Shown one piece after another: positions 23,460 through 36,140 of a DNA stretch of 64,000 nt. Source of the stretch: Stenogyne calaminthoides (taxonomy: Eukaryota > Streptophyta > Magnoliopsida > Lamiales > Lamiaceae); assembly GCA_037126765.1 (NCBI GenBank), contig JBBCBC010000019.1:30216222-30280221 (forward strand). The letters are read 5' to 3'. The position numbers and the translations under genes are program-made. The notes under the pieces are model-generated. The model did not search any database. It saw only the letters and a list, made by a program, of their open reading frames with translations, and was not told the DNA's origin. Within the stretch, counting starts at the first letter, position 1, and every line of letters starts with the position of its first letter.

Positions 23460-24255
23460 GTCTGCTTTTAAGTATACTACAACATGTCCCTTGTTGACAT
23501 CTAATGTCACCTACACGAACCTAATAATATTTCTCCCACTTATACTCAAAGCAGATTGGAAACGCTCTTGACACTCATTCCTTCCACATATCTCTCGAAT
23601 GTACTCTGAGGCAGACCCTTTGTGAATGGATCTTCTAGGTTGTCTTCCGACGCTATCTTTGCCACCTTTATGTATCATCTCTTAACGATTTCTCGTATAA
23701 GATGGTATTTTCTTTCTATGTGTTTGCTGGTCTTGTGGGCTCTTGGTTCCCTAGAATTTGCAACTGCTCCGGCATTATCACAGTAAACCGTGATTGTGCT
23801 GGACAAATTTGGAACAACGTCCAAGTCCACTAGGAAGTTCTTGAGACAAACCGCTTCTTTCGCCGCTTCACAAGCAGCTATTCGGCTTCCATGGTAGAAT
23901 CAGCGATGCATTTCTGCTTAACGTTTCTCCATGTCATGGCTCCTCCCCCCATGCAAAATACACTACCCGAGGTTGACTTTCTGGAGTCCATGTTTGATTG
24001 GAAATCTGAGTCCGTTGGGATTAGGCTGTCTGATTGATAAACTAACATTTTATCCTGTGTCCTCTTCAGATACTTCAAAATGTTTTTAATTGCAGTCCAA
24101 TGCTCTTTCCCAGGGTTGCTTTGATATCTTGCCACCATGCCTACGGAAAAGCAGATATCCGGTCTCGTGCACAACATTGCATACATGAGGCTTCCTACAA
24201 CCGAAGCATAAGGAATGTCTTTCATGTCATCTATTTCCTTTTGTGTCTTAGGACA
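23460..24255 (-). pseudogene. Copia RNase H region
   Basis: The minus-strand translation gives KEIDDMKDIPYASVVGSLMY, then TRPDICFSVGMVARYQSNPG and LKYLKRTQDKMLVY. The RNase H start follows (TDSDFQSNMDSRKSTSGSVF, then CIADSTMEAE). Beyond 23878 it continues only with frame changes (for example YCDNAGAVANSREP-like codons). The exact continuation of the RT on the other side of the gypsy insertion at 37223 restores the SKEMCPKTQKEIDD order, showing where the insertion landed. Confidence 0.85.
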
Positions 24256-25375
24256 TGTTGTGTTCGATATAGTAACGCAGACTTAATCGAACACGTAAGA
24301 GCGACACGTGTATTATTTAAATATTGCATGCCCAATGGACAAGTATTCCCCACTCAGGTCAGGAAAAAAAGAATCAGATGAGCTAAGTCAAGAAGGCCAT
24401 GAGCAAATCTGAGGACTCGAGGCGGCCAAAATACTCAGAAATCCTGAAAGACCTCAGATATCCTGAGGGTCAGTATGTTCGCGCCTCAGATATCCTGAGG
24501 GTCAGTATGTTCGAAGACCTCAGATATCCTGAGGGGTTGTTCACACCTCACACCTCGAGGGTCAATCGGTATGTTTCGCCCTCGGATATCAGAGGGTCAA
24601 GACGTTCACACCTCAGATACCTTGAGGGTTAGTATGTTCGCACCTCAGATATCCTGAGGATCAGTATGTCCGCAAGCCTCAGGTGTCCCGAAGGGTCAGA
24701 GTGCTCGACACTCAGATATCCCGAAGACCCGAACATCCTGAGGGCTCAGTGTGCTCGAAGAGGACAATGATCCAACATAAAACTGACATGGTTAAAGGGG
24801 CGAACAAAGCATCCAATCGAGTAAAAGATTAATTTGGACGACCAAAAGAGTGCTTTACAAACAAGTAAGTTCCAAGATCAACCAAGAAGACGAAGAGGAA
24901 AACGTGGCAGCATTACGTGAGTTCTTGCATGACCCGAAGTCTCCAGCTCATGCTTGCCAATCCAGCTCATGCTTGCCGGAGTACTATAGAAGGAAGCAAA
25001 AAAGAAGAAGAGAGGGGTTCAGAAATTTTCCCCAGAAAAAAAGACACCCACACAAGAAATTCTCTAGAGATGTGAGGATCAGAAAAATCCGAGTGATTAT
25101 CCACACATACAAGAAACCCTAGCACTCATATGCTAACTCTCCAGATTATCTTCATCTGTAATGATTCATCTTCATAAGGTGTATCAAATATTGTACGTGT
25201 AAAGCTCGCAATACCACATCCTGGCTTGGTATGCCCCCAGAGTAGTCATTTCTTGAAGAACTGGGTCAACAAATTCATCTTATTTACAATTTATTTTACA
25301 CGTGCATGTTTTGTTTGTGAGTCGTTCCCAAATTAGCCACATAATACTCTTAAAAAAAAAAACGATTTCGCGACA
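24256..25375 (+). repeat. Gypsy LTR, left, plus orientation
   Basis: The LTR runs TGTTGTG to GCGACA (1120 bp). It holds a block of imperfect repeats at about 24450-24760, each with the small palindrome CCTCAGATATCCTGAGG followed by GTCAGTATGTTCG. Its last 25 bases (A run plus CGATTTCGCGACA) have no counterpart in the right copy. The PBS follows at 25378. Confidence 0.85.
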
Positions 25376-25377
25376 AC

Positions 25378-25391
25378 TGGTGCTAGAAGGA
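25378..25391 (+). promoter_or_regulatory. Primer-binding site of the gypsy element
   Basis: TGGTGCTAGAAGGA lies two bases after the LTR end CA. Related TGGCGCTAGAAGGA words follow the 5' LTR in Tat/Ogre-type elements (recalled, not searched). Confidence 0.6.
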
Positions 25392-25909
25392 TGGTGCTTC
25401 ACCCAAAAAACCAACCCATATATCTGAACCCTTAGAGAGCCGAGGCGAGAAAAAATAAATAAAATGCCTCAATCTAGGAATACACAAACGGAGAGGTCGG
25501 GACAAAGTCGACCACATGACCGGAAAGAGGCTCAGCGCCAGCCTCATAAACATCAGGGAGTGGAGAATACCAATCTCGAGGATATTGTGAATGATCCTGC
25601 GGCTACAACCAGGGCCATCACTTTCTTCTGAAAAATAAAAAGAAATTTGAGAAAGAATTAGCCAAATTAGAAACTCAAGATCGTGAAGAGCGGGCGCTCA
25701 CGTACACCGATAGTGAGCAAGTTAAAAAAAAAAATTGTGAAGCGGGCAAGTAAAAAAAAAGTCGACACGCGTCGATGACTAACAACCTCAAAGGTCAAGA
25801 CCATCGGTCCCGGTTTGGACGTTTGAGGCTCTCCGCCAAAGACCGAATCGGCAATAATAGGCGATAGGATCCAGGAAAGGAACAACTAATAAAAATACCC
25901 GCACCTTCA

Positions 25910-26700
25910 GATCTTCATGATCATCCGCGATGCCGAACAAAAATCGGCGGGAACAAAATTGTCTATCCATCATCGATTGGGTAGTCAGGACCGAACTTGG
26001 AGAGGGGGCCCCATCACGAGCATGGCCCACTGGGTCCTCATGATGGGAAACAGCCCCAATCTAAGTCTGTCAATCCCACAAATTTTGCTGAAATGCAAAA
26101 GGCCATCGAGGATTTACAGGCCAACCTGGCCGCGACCAAAGGCCAACCTCGAGCGAGCACAATACCACCTTTCGCCATTATCACCGGCGATCATGGCAAA
26201 TTTGAAATCTGAGAGAAAGTGGCAAAGTCCCACCGCCAATTCCCATATTTGATGCTGAAGTCTGACCCTCATGTCCATCTCGGCAAGTATTCGGACTTTA
26301 TGATCGATGGGGGCCACAGACGCGACGCAGGCCGATCATTCCCCATGACTTTGGGTGATCGGGCACATCGGTGGTTTTCTACTTTGCCCGCTGCGTCGAT
26401 CACATCTTTCGCTCAATTGGGGCAACAATTTCTATCCCACTTTTCGTCCATGTGTGCTTCATTGGTGGCAAAAAACAAAGATTGGCGATTTTTCCCAATT
26501 AAAAGGTGAGTCGACCCGGCGTACATAGAAAGATTCGATAAATGTCTATATGATGGGGGCTAGTTGAAGAGGATGCCAAAATCCTTTGCGGTGGTGGGGG
26601 CGACTCTAAATCTTCGATATGTGGAAGGCCATGCATCAAGGCGGCGAACACATATTCAGAGTTCCGAGAGCGAGCAGCTAAAATTATAACCATGCAAGAT
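25910..26700 (+). pseudogene. Gypsy gag region
   Basis: Around 26220-26510 the translation gives a retrotransposon gag core: the HLGKYSDFMIDGG, FPMTLGDRAHRWFSTLP and SFAQLGQQFLSHF segments match the Tat-type layout of alpha-helical capsid gag. Neighbouring frames carry the flanking parts, so several frameshifts are present. An upstream stretch (QANLAATKGQPRAS) may be the gag N-terminus. Gag would form the particle that packages element RNA; this copy cannot. Confidence 0.75.
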
Positions 26701-27378
26701 TTGCTCGCCCAATCACGATTGGGTCAGGAACCAACCACTAGAAGAGTTTTTGGGAAGAAAGTGATGAATGAAGGGGGGTACAAACCCCCAGGCTCTTTCA
26801 AACCATTCGAAGAAAGAAGGAAAAAACACCTACGAAGTATTTTGGGCGTTCAAAATGAGACAATCTTTAACCAAATCAAAGATCGGGATATGTTGGAAAG
26901 GCCGAGAAGAATTATAATGGATAAACATCGGCTCAACGCTTCCAAATATTGTAACTACCACTTTAGTACATTCGGGCACAACCTTTGGAGAGTGTCGCGA
27001 TTTACTCCGCCAACTTTGGAAGTTTATACGAAGATAACCGTCTTACCCAATTCTTAAAAAGCCGGTGAAAGAGAGACTTTAACCGAAAAAATAGAAGATC
27101 AAAGGGTAAGCGAAAAAGCCCGAACAAAGCGTCGGCAAATGATCGAAGAATAGCAAAAAAGGACTGAAATACCCAAAAGAGGGCCTCCTACTGTGGGAAG
27201 AGGTCGAGACAGTCAAGAGATTCACATGATACGTCCTGAATATGGTCCAGTGGGTGGATGTTACCAGGCACCAACATTATCGAACAGACGAAAAGGGATG
27301 GAGATTCGTGCCATGCAAAACATCCATCAAGGGAAGGTGGCGAGCACATCAGCTAGCGCGCCACCCTCACACTAAATT

Positions 27379-27790
27379 ATGTTTTCAGAGGACGATCTTG
27401 ACGGAATCATAACTCCCCACAATGACTCCTTAACCATTAGTGCTCGTCTCCTCGGGTTGAAGGTGCACCACCTCCTAGTTGACACTGGAGCTTATGCGAA
27501 CATTTTGTTCGTCAATACCCTTCGCCAGATGGAAAAACAAGTTGGAGACTTGAGCAATTATATTGAACCATGTAATCATACCATAATGGGTTTTGGGGAA
27601 TCTGTAACCCGACCCTATGGCATGATTAGGTTAGGAGTCGAGTTAGAATCAACTCTGAATCCGGACATCCGATGAACTAGAATGCTAGATTTTGTAATCA
27701 TCGATGCTCCGTCTACTTACAACGGGTTCCTAGGTCGCCTGTTTATTCAGGAATTTAAAGCGGCCTGTTCTACGTATTACTATTGTGTTA
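27379..27790 (+). pseudogene. Gypsy aspartic protease region
   Basis: DDLDGIITPHNDSLTISARL is followed by the active-site block HHLLVDTGAYANILF, the D-T-G-A motif of retropepsins, then NHTIMGFGES. A second conserved block FVIIDAPSTYNGFLGR lies past a stop, near 27690-27740. The family's function is to cut the gag-pol polyprotein. The frame is broken by an in-frame stop at 27673. Confidence 0.8.
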
Positions 27791-28348
27791 AATTTCTGAC
27801 ACAAGAGGGAACATGAAGCGTAAAAGTAGATCAGAAGAAAGCTCGAGATTGTTTGCTATCATGTGCACCAGAAAAACAAAGCATCGTCAATATGATGGAG
27901 CAAACGTGAGAGATTGGTGAGCCAAGCCAGCGAGCAAATAACTCGCCTAAAGATCTTCCAAGCGAACATAAGTTCGACGAAAGTACGTAATCTTGAACCA
28001 CAGACTCGGGGTGACAACTAATTCCCCAGATCTCCTAGATCAAATGAATATTGATCAGCCAGACGAGCAAATGGACCTAGAGCCTCGCATAGGTTTTGAA
28101 CCCATGGAGGTTGATGACGAGCATCGGGGGTCCATCCAAGATCCTCGGTGGAAGCAAAAAAGAAAGCGAGCAACACCGTCGAACAACCGAGTCCATCAAA
28201 ATCGACCCGAAACGGACGAAGTTAGAAGTGTTCATTGGTTGAGAATTACGAACCAATTCAAGTAAATTATTGCTTATCTTCAAGCAAACTTGGATGTGTT
28301 TCGCATGGTCGCATACGAAGACATGGTTGGCATTGATCCAAAGCATGT

Positions 28349-29080
28349 GTGCCACTCCTCAACCTTGATCAATACAAACTCCGGTTATCGAAAACGCGAA
28401 AGTTTAGTCGGGAAAAATATGCGGCAATGAATGGTGAAATCAAAAAGTTGCTCGACAACAAAACCGATTCGAGAGGTGAAATGCCCAAGATGGCTTGCGA
28501 AATCGTGCTCGTCCGCAAGTTTAATGGATCTTGGAGGTTATGTATTGATTTCCGCAGATTTAAACAAAGGCGTGTCCGAAAGATAACTTCGATGCCGCAT
28601 ATCAATTATTTGGTCGATGTCTACAAACAGGACATGAACTCATGACTTTTATGGATGCATTTTCTTTGGTTATCACCACATACCTATGCACCGGACGATC
28701 GAAGAAGAATATGGCATTCTACGATTGAAAAGAACATATATTTGTTGGCAACGCATGTCGTTCGGATTAAAGAATGCCAGAGCAACATATCAACGTTTGG
28801 TGAACAAAATGTTCGACGAACATATCGGCCGAACAATTGAGGTATATATTGATGATATTGTGGTTAAGACTGACCATAAGGAAAACCACATCACCCACCT
28901 CGCACAAACGTTCGATATACTCAGGAAGTACAATATGAAGCTAAATCGAAAAAATGTAGCTTTGGGGTTCACTCGGGAAAATTCACCGGACATATGGTCG
29001 GTCGGCGAGGATCGAAGCGAACCCAACAAAGATTCAAGCCATGCTCGATATGCAAGCCCCGAAATGTGAAAGAGGTCCAA
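28349..29080 (+). pseudogene. Gypsy reverse transcriptase region
   Basis: Segments in order: EIVLVRKFNGSWRLCIDFRR (the VKKxNGxWRxCVDF block), MPHINYLVD, FGLKNARATYQRLVNKMFDE and the catalytic YIDDIVVKTDHKENH, then ILRKYNMKLNRKN. All are hallmark Ty3-gypsy RT blocks. Frame changes at about 28640 and 28990 disable it. Confidence 0.85.
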
Positions 29081-29589
29081 ATGTTAAAAGAGGTCCAAAA
29101 GTTAATGGTTTATATAGCGGAGACAAATGCAAACCTTTATATCATTGAAGAAAGGGAAATTCGATGGACGACAAATGCAAACCTTTCTTTGACACATTGA
29201 AGAAAGGGAAATTCGAGTGGATCGATCTTCATTGCCAAGATGCATTCGAATCATTGAAGCGACTATACACTTGCCCATTTACTCGATACCTGCGGATACT
29301 CAAACATCGCTTTGTTCGGCGAACAACTCTATATATATCTTCTGCATCCGAGAATCACGTCGGTGTTGTACTCGTACGAGCAAAATGGACTATACACTTG
29401 CCCATTTACTAAGTAAGCCAAGTGCTTAAAGAAGTCGAGCTCCGGTACCCTCCATTGGAAAAATTGGCATATGCCCTCGTCATGAGTGTTCGAAAATTAC
29501 GACCATATTTTTTGACCACTCGATCGAAATCTTGACCACTTTCCCATTCGCCCAAGTCCTCCGGGCAAAAATCTGCCGGTAGATAACTA

Positions 29590-30190
29590 AAGTTGGTGGT
29601 GGAGTTAGGACAATTCGGCATTACGTTCGCTCCACGAACATCAATGAAGGGCCAAGCTATGGCCGATTTCATGGTCGAGTTGACATATCCTCAAATGCTC
29701 AAAAAGGCTATCGACCAACCGTGGCATATGTATGTTGATGGTTCATCAACAAGTTCAAGAGCGGGAGCGGCGTAGTTCTCATCGATGACGGACAAACATT
29801 CACAACAGCCATCCGTTTTGATTTCCCAGCTACAAATAATGAAACCGAATATGAAGCTTTGATCGCTGGACTACAGATGGCAATGACAATGGGAATCCAG
29901 AGGCTGATGATCTATAGCGATTCTCAGATATAATCGTTTATCAAGTGACAGGCGAGTACGAGGCCCGAGGCGAACAAATGGCACAATATCAACAATAGCA
30001 AAAGAATTGCTCGAGCATTTTGAACAAGTTTTCATTGAACAATTACCACGACTGGGTAATTCGTTCGCTGATGCTTTGGCACGCCTAGCAACAACAGAAG
30101 GAGTGACGAACACAAAAGACATTGTGGTAGTCACAACTTGTTCGCCATCAGTTCCCAGAGTTATGCTCGCCCAAATAATGGTGCTTTAAC
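29590..30190 (+). pseudogene. Gypsy RNase H region
   Basis: The block GITFAPRTSMKGQAMADFMV precedes MYVDGSSTSSRAGAA, the start of the RNase H domain. ETEYEALIAGLQMAMTMGI and YSDSQ follow in another frame. Then LPRLGNSFADALARLA closes the domain. This second, archaeal-like RNase H is typical of Tat-lineage gypsy elements. Several frameshifts are present. Confidence 0.8.
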
Positions 30191-30299
30191 AAAGAAACTT
30201 GGATGACTCAATCCGAAGTTACCTACAAAAGGGACTTCTCCTTGAAAATAGGGCACAAAGCTACTCATCTTAGATTATGATCTGCTCGGTATACTATCA

Positions 30300-31430
30300 T
30301 AGACGAGCATTTGTACAAAAGAAGTTACTCACTTCCACTTTTGAAGTGTATTACTCCTGAAGAAGGTCATGTACTTCTGGAACAAATCCATGAAGGAGTA
30401 TGCGGAAATCATACAGGTGGGCTCGTTCTGGCACACAAAATAATCAGACAAGGTTATTATTGGCCAACCCTAAAAAAGGATTCGCTCGTGTATGCTCGCG
30501 CGTGCCACAGATGCCAAGTACATGCTCCACTTATTCATAGCCCACGAAGATTTTAGTGTCGGTTTATAGCCTGACCATTTGCTAAATGGGCGTCGATTTG
30601 ATCGGCCCATTTCCTACGCACGTCGTCGGGAGTAAGATATGTTGTGGTTGCCGTGGATTACTATACTAAATGGGCGGGAGGCCAGGCCATTGTCAAGATT
30701 GCGAACAAAGAATGTGGAACTTTGTTTGGAAGAATATCATTTGTTGATTTGGGCTTCCCCAATCATTAGTATTGATAACGACAAGCAGGTTCGATGGAAG
30801 TGAATTCGAGACAAAAATTGTGCTCGCTGGGGGATAAAAAAGCACTACTCAACTCCGTACTATCCCCAGTCAAACGAACAAGTTCAGGCCGTTAATAAAA
30901 TCATCAACCATACCCTCAAGGCTAGACTTGATAATTTCAAGGGGGTGGATGGGCTGAAGAGTTGCCTAAAATATTATGGGCTTATCGAACAACTTTCAGA
31001 ACATCAAGCTGCGGAGACCCGTTTGCTCACGGCATTTGGTGCGGAAAGTTTGTTATACCCGCGTAAATCAAGATTCCAAGTCATCGAACAATGACTTTCG
31101 GAGAGCACATTAATGACAAAGCGCCGCCTACGAAGTCTGAACTGTTGGAAGAAAGAAAGGGCGGAGGAGGTGATTTCAAGAATGCCATGTACAAAAAGAG
31201 ATCGAGAAGTTTTACAACTCAAAGTCCGAACACGCAGTTCAATGTGGGCGAATTTGGTTTTAAGGCGCGAACAGCGGGGGGTATCAAGTGGTGTGTTCGG
31301 CCGAGCATGGGAAGGTCCGTTCAGAGTTTCAGGACGTTTGCTAAACGGGGCCTATGATTTGGAAGACCTGAATGGAATCCCATTATCCTACTCGTGGAAT
31401 GTGTCAAATTTGAAAAAATACTATCAATAA
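30300..31430 (+). pseudogene. Gypsy integrase region
   Basis: The zinc-binding H-H-C-C domain is seen as HEGVCGNHTGG, IIRQGYYWPTLKKD and ACHRCQ. The catalytic core is present in pieces (VVAVDYYTKW near 30645). The C-terminal end reads WEGPFRVSGRLLNGAYDLED. Because integrase is after RT and RNase H, the element is Ty3-gypsy. Stops around 30830-30990 inactivate it. Confidence 0.8.
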
Positions 31431-31440
31431 TAGTGAGTAT

Positions 31441-31612
31441 AGTGTCGGCCGAACAAAATCGTCCACACGTCTTTAGCGATCGTAGTGTCGGCCGAACAAA
31501 ATTGTCCACACGGCTTTAGCGAGCATAGTGTTGGCCGAACAAAATTGTCCACACAGCTTCAGCCAACATAGTATTGGCCGGACAAAATCGTCCACACAGC
31601 TTCAGCGAGCAT
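31441..31612 (+). repeat. 43-bp tandem repeat, four units
   Basis: Units start at 31441, 31484, 31527 and 31570, each with AGT(G/A)T(C/T)GGCCG(A/G)ACAAAAT. They lie just after the integrase end, in the region between pol and the 3' end of the element. Confidence 0.9.
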
Positions 31613-33370
31613 AATGGCCGATGTAGCCATCCAGTTCAAACGAGTAGGACGATCTTGAAAGAAGAGTACATTATGTTCGACACATATCTTCAAGAAAGAA
31701 ATGCTGGCCAGCACTATCGAAAGACGGAAGATACGTGTCAGAACGAGATGTCAACAGAAGATACGTATCGAAATGAATTGACAAGTGGTGGCAACCATGC
31801 AGGGATGAGTCAATCTTCGAGCAAGAGCTGTCAAAAAGCTGAACAGATGTCAAAAGGGGGAGCAAAAGTAAGAGAGCTAACACCAGCTAGCTATGCCAAA
31901 GACGGGCAGGATAGTTCTATAAATAGGGGCATACCGATAGCTGAAAAAAGCAGAGAAAAAACATATGAAGAAGAAAAAAGGAAAAATACTGCGATTCGCA
32001 GAAGGAAGTCGGTTTAATATGCCCCTAGACGTAGAAGAATTCAGCTCTCGATTCAGCAATCATTCAGCTGAATCGAGCATCTGCCCTGATACGAGTCTTT
32101 TACCCCGTATGACTTTTGCAAGCCTGAGTTGAAGCTCGTTCGTGCGGACTCAAGATGCTCAGCAGAGTCATGGTTGACTCTCCACGTTACTCACTGCTTA
32201 GGCAGTAGTAAGTCATTAGTCCCCTATGCATCCCCAAAATCTCCTCCGAAGGGGAGGGATGTCATAGTGTTCGCTCAAAACAAGATGCGGACGCTGATGC
32301 TTAGGCATCTACTGAAGGGGACAGAATGGTGCGAGCTAAAAAATTTTGCTCGCACCTACTTTAAGCGGCGGGAATATGGGCCACATGCTCATGCCCGCAT
32401 GACCTCGATAATCACGGCTTGTCGGGAGGGACAAAAGTTTATCTTCTTCTTGCCGCTTGAGCATGTTACGAAGAAAGAAAGCGGTAGACGAGGATGATGT
32501 GCCACATCCTTGTCAACATCAATTTCTGCGGACAAGGTGAGGTCAGTTCGTGTCTACTCAAGACAAGGTTTAAATTCAAAACCCTAGTCTGATAACAATA
32601 GTTGTGTAATAGATAGTCTTCTTGGATATGAAGGATGTAATAGAATACAAAGTGTTGCAAAAAAAAAAAAAAAGATATATGTACTTTTGTTCGCTAAGAT
32701 TTTCTAGTTCAAGCCCATTTGAGGTCGCGACCTAAGCTGGGATGGCCCGAACAAAGATGAACGAGCCCAAGTCTATATGTTCTTTGACCGAGCGAAGTTC
32801 AGATAATCGATTCCCCTGACAAAAAAAAGTAATAATGAGTACGATGCGCAAAAAGACAACTCGATTTTACAGATACCAGAAAGGTAAGCGGGTGACGAAT
32901 CTTGGTCATGACTAAATAAGACGACCCTAAGACGGTGATCGCACCTAAATAAGACGATTACAAGACCAAGAAAGGGGGGTTCATAAAGTAACCCATCTGG
33001 TCGCACCTAAATAAGACGATCAAGCGATTGCAATGACAATAAGACAATCAAAACCGAAAAAATTCAGGAGCGGGCATAGGTAAACCCAATGTTCGAATTC
33101 ATTCAGAAGAAAAGGGGCAAAAACTGGAAAGCAACAAAGCGAACACAAAGCAACCAAGCAAACATCAAGCAACACAAGTATCAATTTTCATCCTCGACAA
33201 TTATCAAATAATCAGGTTAAAAGAGTTGGTTCAATATGTAACCCATCCATTCAGTTGTAAATATGTTGAACAAAAGATAAGAAAAAGAAAAATACAAGTA
33301 TTAAAGAAATTGTTCGAACAGAAAATGAAGAAGACAAAAAATTACACAACATATATTCGACAAAACAAAA
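31613..33370. other. Non-coding gypsy spacer
   Basis: This spacer lies between the tandem repeats and the minus-strand coding block. A run of 15 A at about 32660-32674 follows an AT-rich stretch. No domain was recognised in the open frames here (for example 31574-32017 and 32129-32497 plus). Confidence 0.55.
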
Positions 33371-33379
33371 ATAACATCA

Positions 33380-35860
33380 AGGAGCAAATTCATAATTGGG
33401 GGTAGACGGGAGAGAGATGTCGAACAAATTGTGCTCAGCCCCCTCAGCAACAACTCCTTCAGTATGGTCGGGTACCAAATGCTCTTGAAGAAGGTACTGA
33501 TCTGCTTTCGGTCCAGGGAGGTCCCTTTGCTCGGCTCGCTTTTTGTCGATCCCGGACTTCGGTTCGAAGATTTTTGCCAGCAACCTCAGCGGTATTCATG
33601 TCTGAGTCCTTTTCCTCATCCAGAATCGGATCATCAACTTTGATCCCTTCAGTAAGAACAGAGAAATCACACAGATCATTTAAATCTGACATTGGAAGGT
33701 TGCGGTCCGGTGGGTTGTCGATCGTCTTCTGCTGGCGGCTACAAGAGGGCAATTTGTTATTTCTTTGGAGGCATGGCGAAATGGCCCAGGATAACATCGG
33801 CGAAAAGCACAAATGTACTAGAAGTTGGACATAGAATCAGCGTACTCATCATCGTGCGACTTTAAATTTTTTTAGACCCAAACGAGTGTTGGTCTCCTCA
33901 AAGAATGATGAGTTGTTGGAAAGTGCATCCTCTCATTTTCCATGGCCTCGACACCAGCTCGAAGTCTACAAAGCTCAATATTCATATCCTCTTGTGCTCT
34001 TCGTATACTGGCCACCTCCTCCTGAGAGTGAATCAATTCCTCCTTTGTATGGCGAGCATCTTCCTGAGCCAGGCGTGCGTCTTCCTGAAATCGGCGAGCA
34101 TTTTCCTGAGCCTTACGGGCATCCTCTTGAGCCCCCTGAGCCAACCTCAGCTCATCCTGAGTCCTGTTCAGTTCGCCCACCCTTTCTTTGAAGTTCCTGA
34201 TCAAAGCCAAGTAGTTAGCATGGAGGTTGGCGGACTGAGCATAAGCTTTCTCAAGAACGACCATAGATTGGCCCTGAAGCACCAGACCCAGACATAAATT
34301 TTCCAGAGGAGTGGGACCCGTAGTGGACTCTTCCAGATCGGTAGTCCATGCCCGAACAGGAGTCTGGCAAGCCTTCTGAACATGCTCAGGAATGCACGGA
34401 ACCTTGCGAACACTCGGCGAGCAGAAGTAGTTCTTCAGATTGGGCATCAAAGGCGCATAACTGCTCAACCTACGATATATCGAACAAATGAATATAAAAA
34501 GGGCGAACAAAATAACCAAAGCGAAGCGGATCGAACAAAATGTACCTGCCCACACGAGTCGGATCCCATCCTAAGAATGATCTATCCTCAGGGGATCGGA
34601 GTTCAGGATCTAACGGAGTCCATGATCGGGGTCCGGCAGGAGGTGGAGAAGATGTGCCAACCTCCATTTCAACAATCTGTGAAATTATACCAACCACGGA
34701 GGCGGCCGCTCTGATCGCCTCGACAGTAGGGGTCCGAGTCACCCCGACAGATCAAGATTGCTCGTCGAGCTCATTCGGCGGCATGTTCGTCCAAGTTTGT
34801 TCGCTCGGCCCCGCTTTCGCCCGATCTCACCCTCGGTCTCTTCGGCTGACGAGCTTGTTCATGACCCCTTGCTAGGCGAGCGAAGTGCTCCTGCGTTCGG
34901 CGATTCCCCAGAACGAAGTGGATCGGTTAATTTCTTTCGCCTCCTCTACACATTCATTGAGCCTCTCGCTTTCGGCTGAATCGAGCAAGCTCGCTGGCTT
35001 TTTTTTCCGAGCCATCACGGTATGTTGGATGCACTCACAAAGAATGGTCCGAGGGGAAAGCTATAAACAAAATAAGTCGATCGAGCGAAAAGGATAATAA
35101 CGGCGAGAATGGCACAAAACATACAAATACAAAAGGCAATCCTTACCGGTAGGATTGCGGCAACAAGATGATGAGGAGGCGCGAACAAACCTCCTTTCTT
35201 TTCTCGATCGGCGATATTCAGGTTTCTCACAGATCGCTCACGAGCGAGACTCGGATCAATTTGCCAAACGTTCTTTGAAATAGCCGTCATTTGTCTCCTT
35301 GTCCGTCGCGTTAGAATCCGAAATAAAAAGCGAGTTAAAATCAGTTCAAATCGAAGAACGAAAGACACAAAATCACTTACTTTGATACGCCCCGAAGTCA
35401 GTGGGGATGTCTAAACGAGCATTTGGTTCGCTTCCAGAGGCCGGGCTTTTCCAATCGCCCCCAACGAACCAAAACTTTTCCTTCCAATCACTAATTTTGT
35501 TCGGCACGTCCTCAATAATTTTGCACTTGGCATTAGCTTCCATGAACAACCACCCATGTTCACCCCCTGACGGGTCAAGTGCACCAATCGAAAGCAAGCT
35601 TCTATTTCTTGAGGATAGTATCTTGGCTTCATTTTTTGTCGAACAAAGTCGAAACTCATGATCATATGCCACCCGTTTGGCTTAAAGTTGCGTAATGGTG
35701 ATGTTCCACTCCACGAGCAAGCGGGTGATGGCGGATGGATGGGGAAATCGAAGGCCGACTTCCATTTGTGTCTAAATTCAAATGACACAACCCTCGGGGG
35801 TTGGTCGGCTCGCTTCATCGAACACGGTGCCCGAGAAAAGGACATCTTTTGGAATTTCAT
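33380..35860 (-). pseudogene. Additional ORF (aORF-like) of the gypsy structure, antisense to gag-pol
   Basis: On the minus strand, 35373-35860 gives GWLFMEANAKCKIIEDVPNK and DWKEKFWFVGGDW. The pattern (aromatic pair, then NK..W+.+.FFV..) is one I associate with the extra ORF of Tat/Ogre retroelements, often labelled 'putative plant transposon protein'. It is followed by a splice-donor-like GTAAGT. Farther down, 33872-34555 contains a heptad-like EDARKAQENARRFQEDAR region, clearly coiled coil. Frame changes separate the parts, so it is degenerate, possibly spliced. Tat-lineage elements are known to carry such ORFs, some antisense. Here the ORF lies downstream of, and in sense with, the inverted right LTR. 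Its function is unknown. Confidence 0.6.
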
Positions 35861-36140
35861 AAACCGATGTAAAGTGAGCCTATCGGCATCAATTATGCTC
35901 GCTATCTTGCTTTCATTTGGTACTCATTCTCAACCCCAATCCTATGAGGTTGCTCGGGCCAATCAAAACTATAAACGGCGTTATACTGGTTATCGTTGGA
36001 CTATGAGGACACCAACAAGTATATCAAGCTCGAAATTTTGCTGTAACTACCCCTATGTTCGATTCGGTTATATTTACAACCGCCAAAATTTCCCCCTCAC
36101 AACATTGTTGTTCCTATCTACATTAACATTGTCATTTACG

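Noticed and set aside
24450..24760. CRISPR-like array (regular repeats)
   Set aside because: The repeats are contiguous tandem units without unique spacers, inside a plant LTR.
25667..26317. Minus-strand open frames opposite gypsy gag
   Set aside because: Shadows of the plus-strand gag region without domain content.
33886..34297. Plus-strand open frames over the coiled-coil region
   Set aside because: They are shadows of the repetitive minus-strand coding; proline/serine-rich translations without domain.
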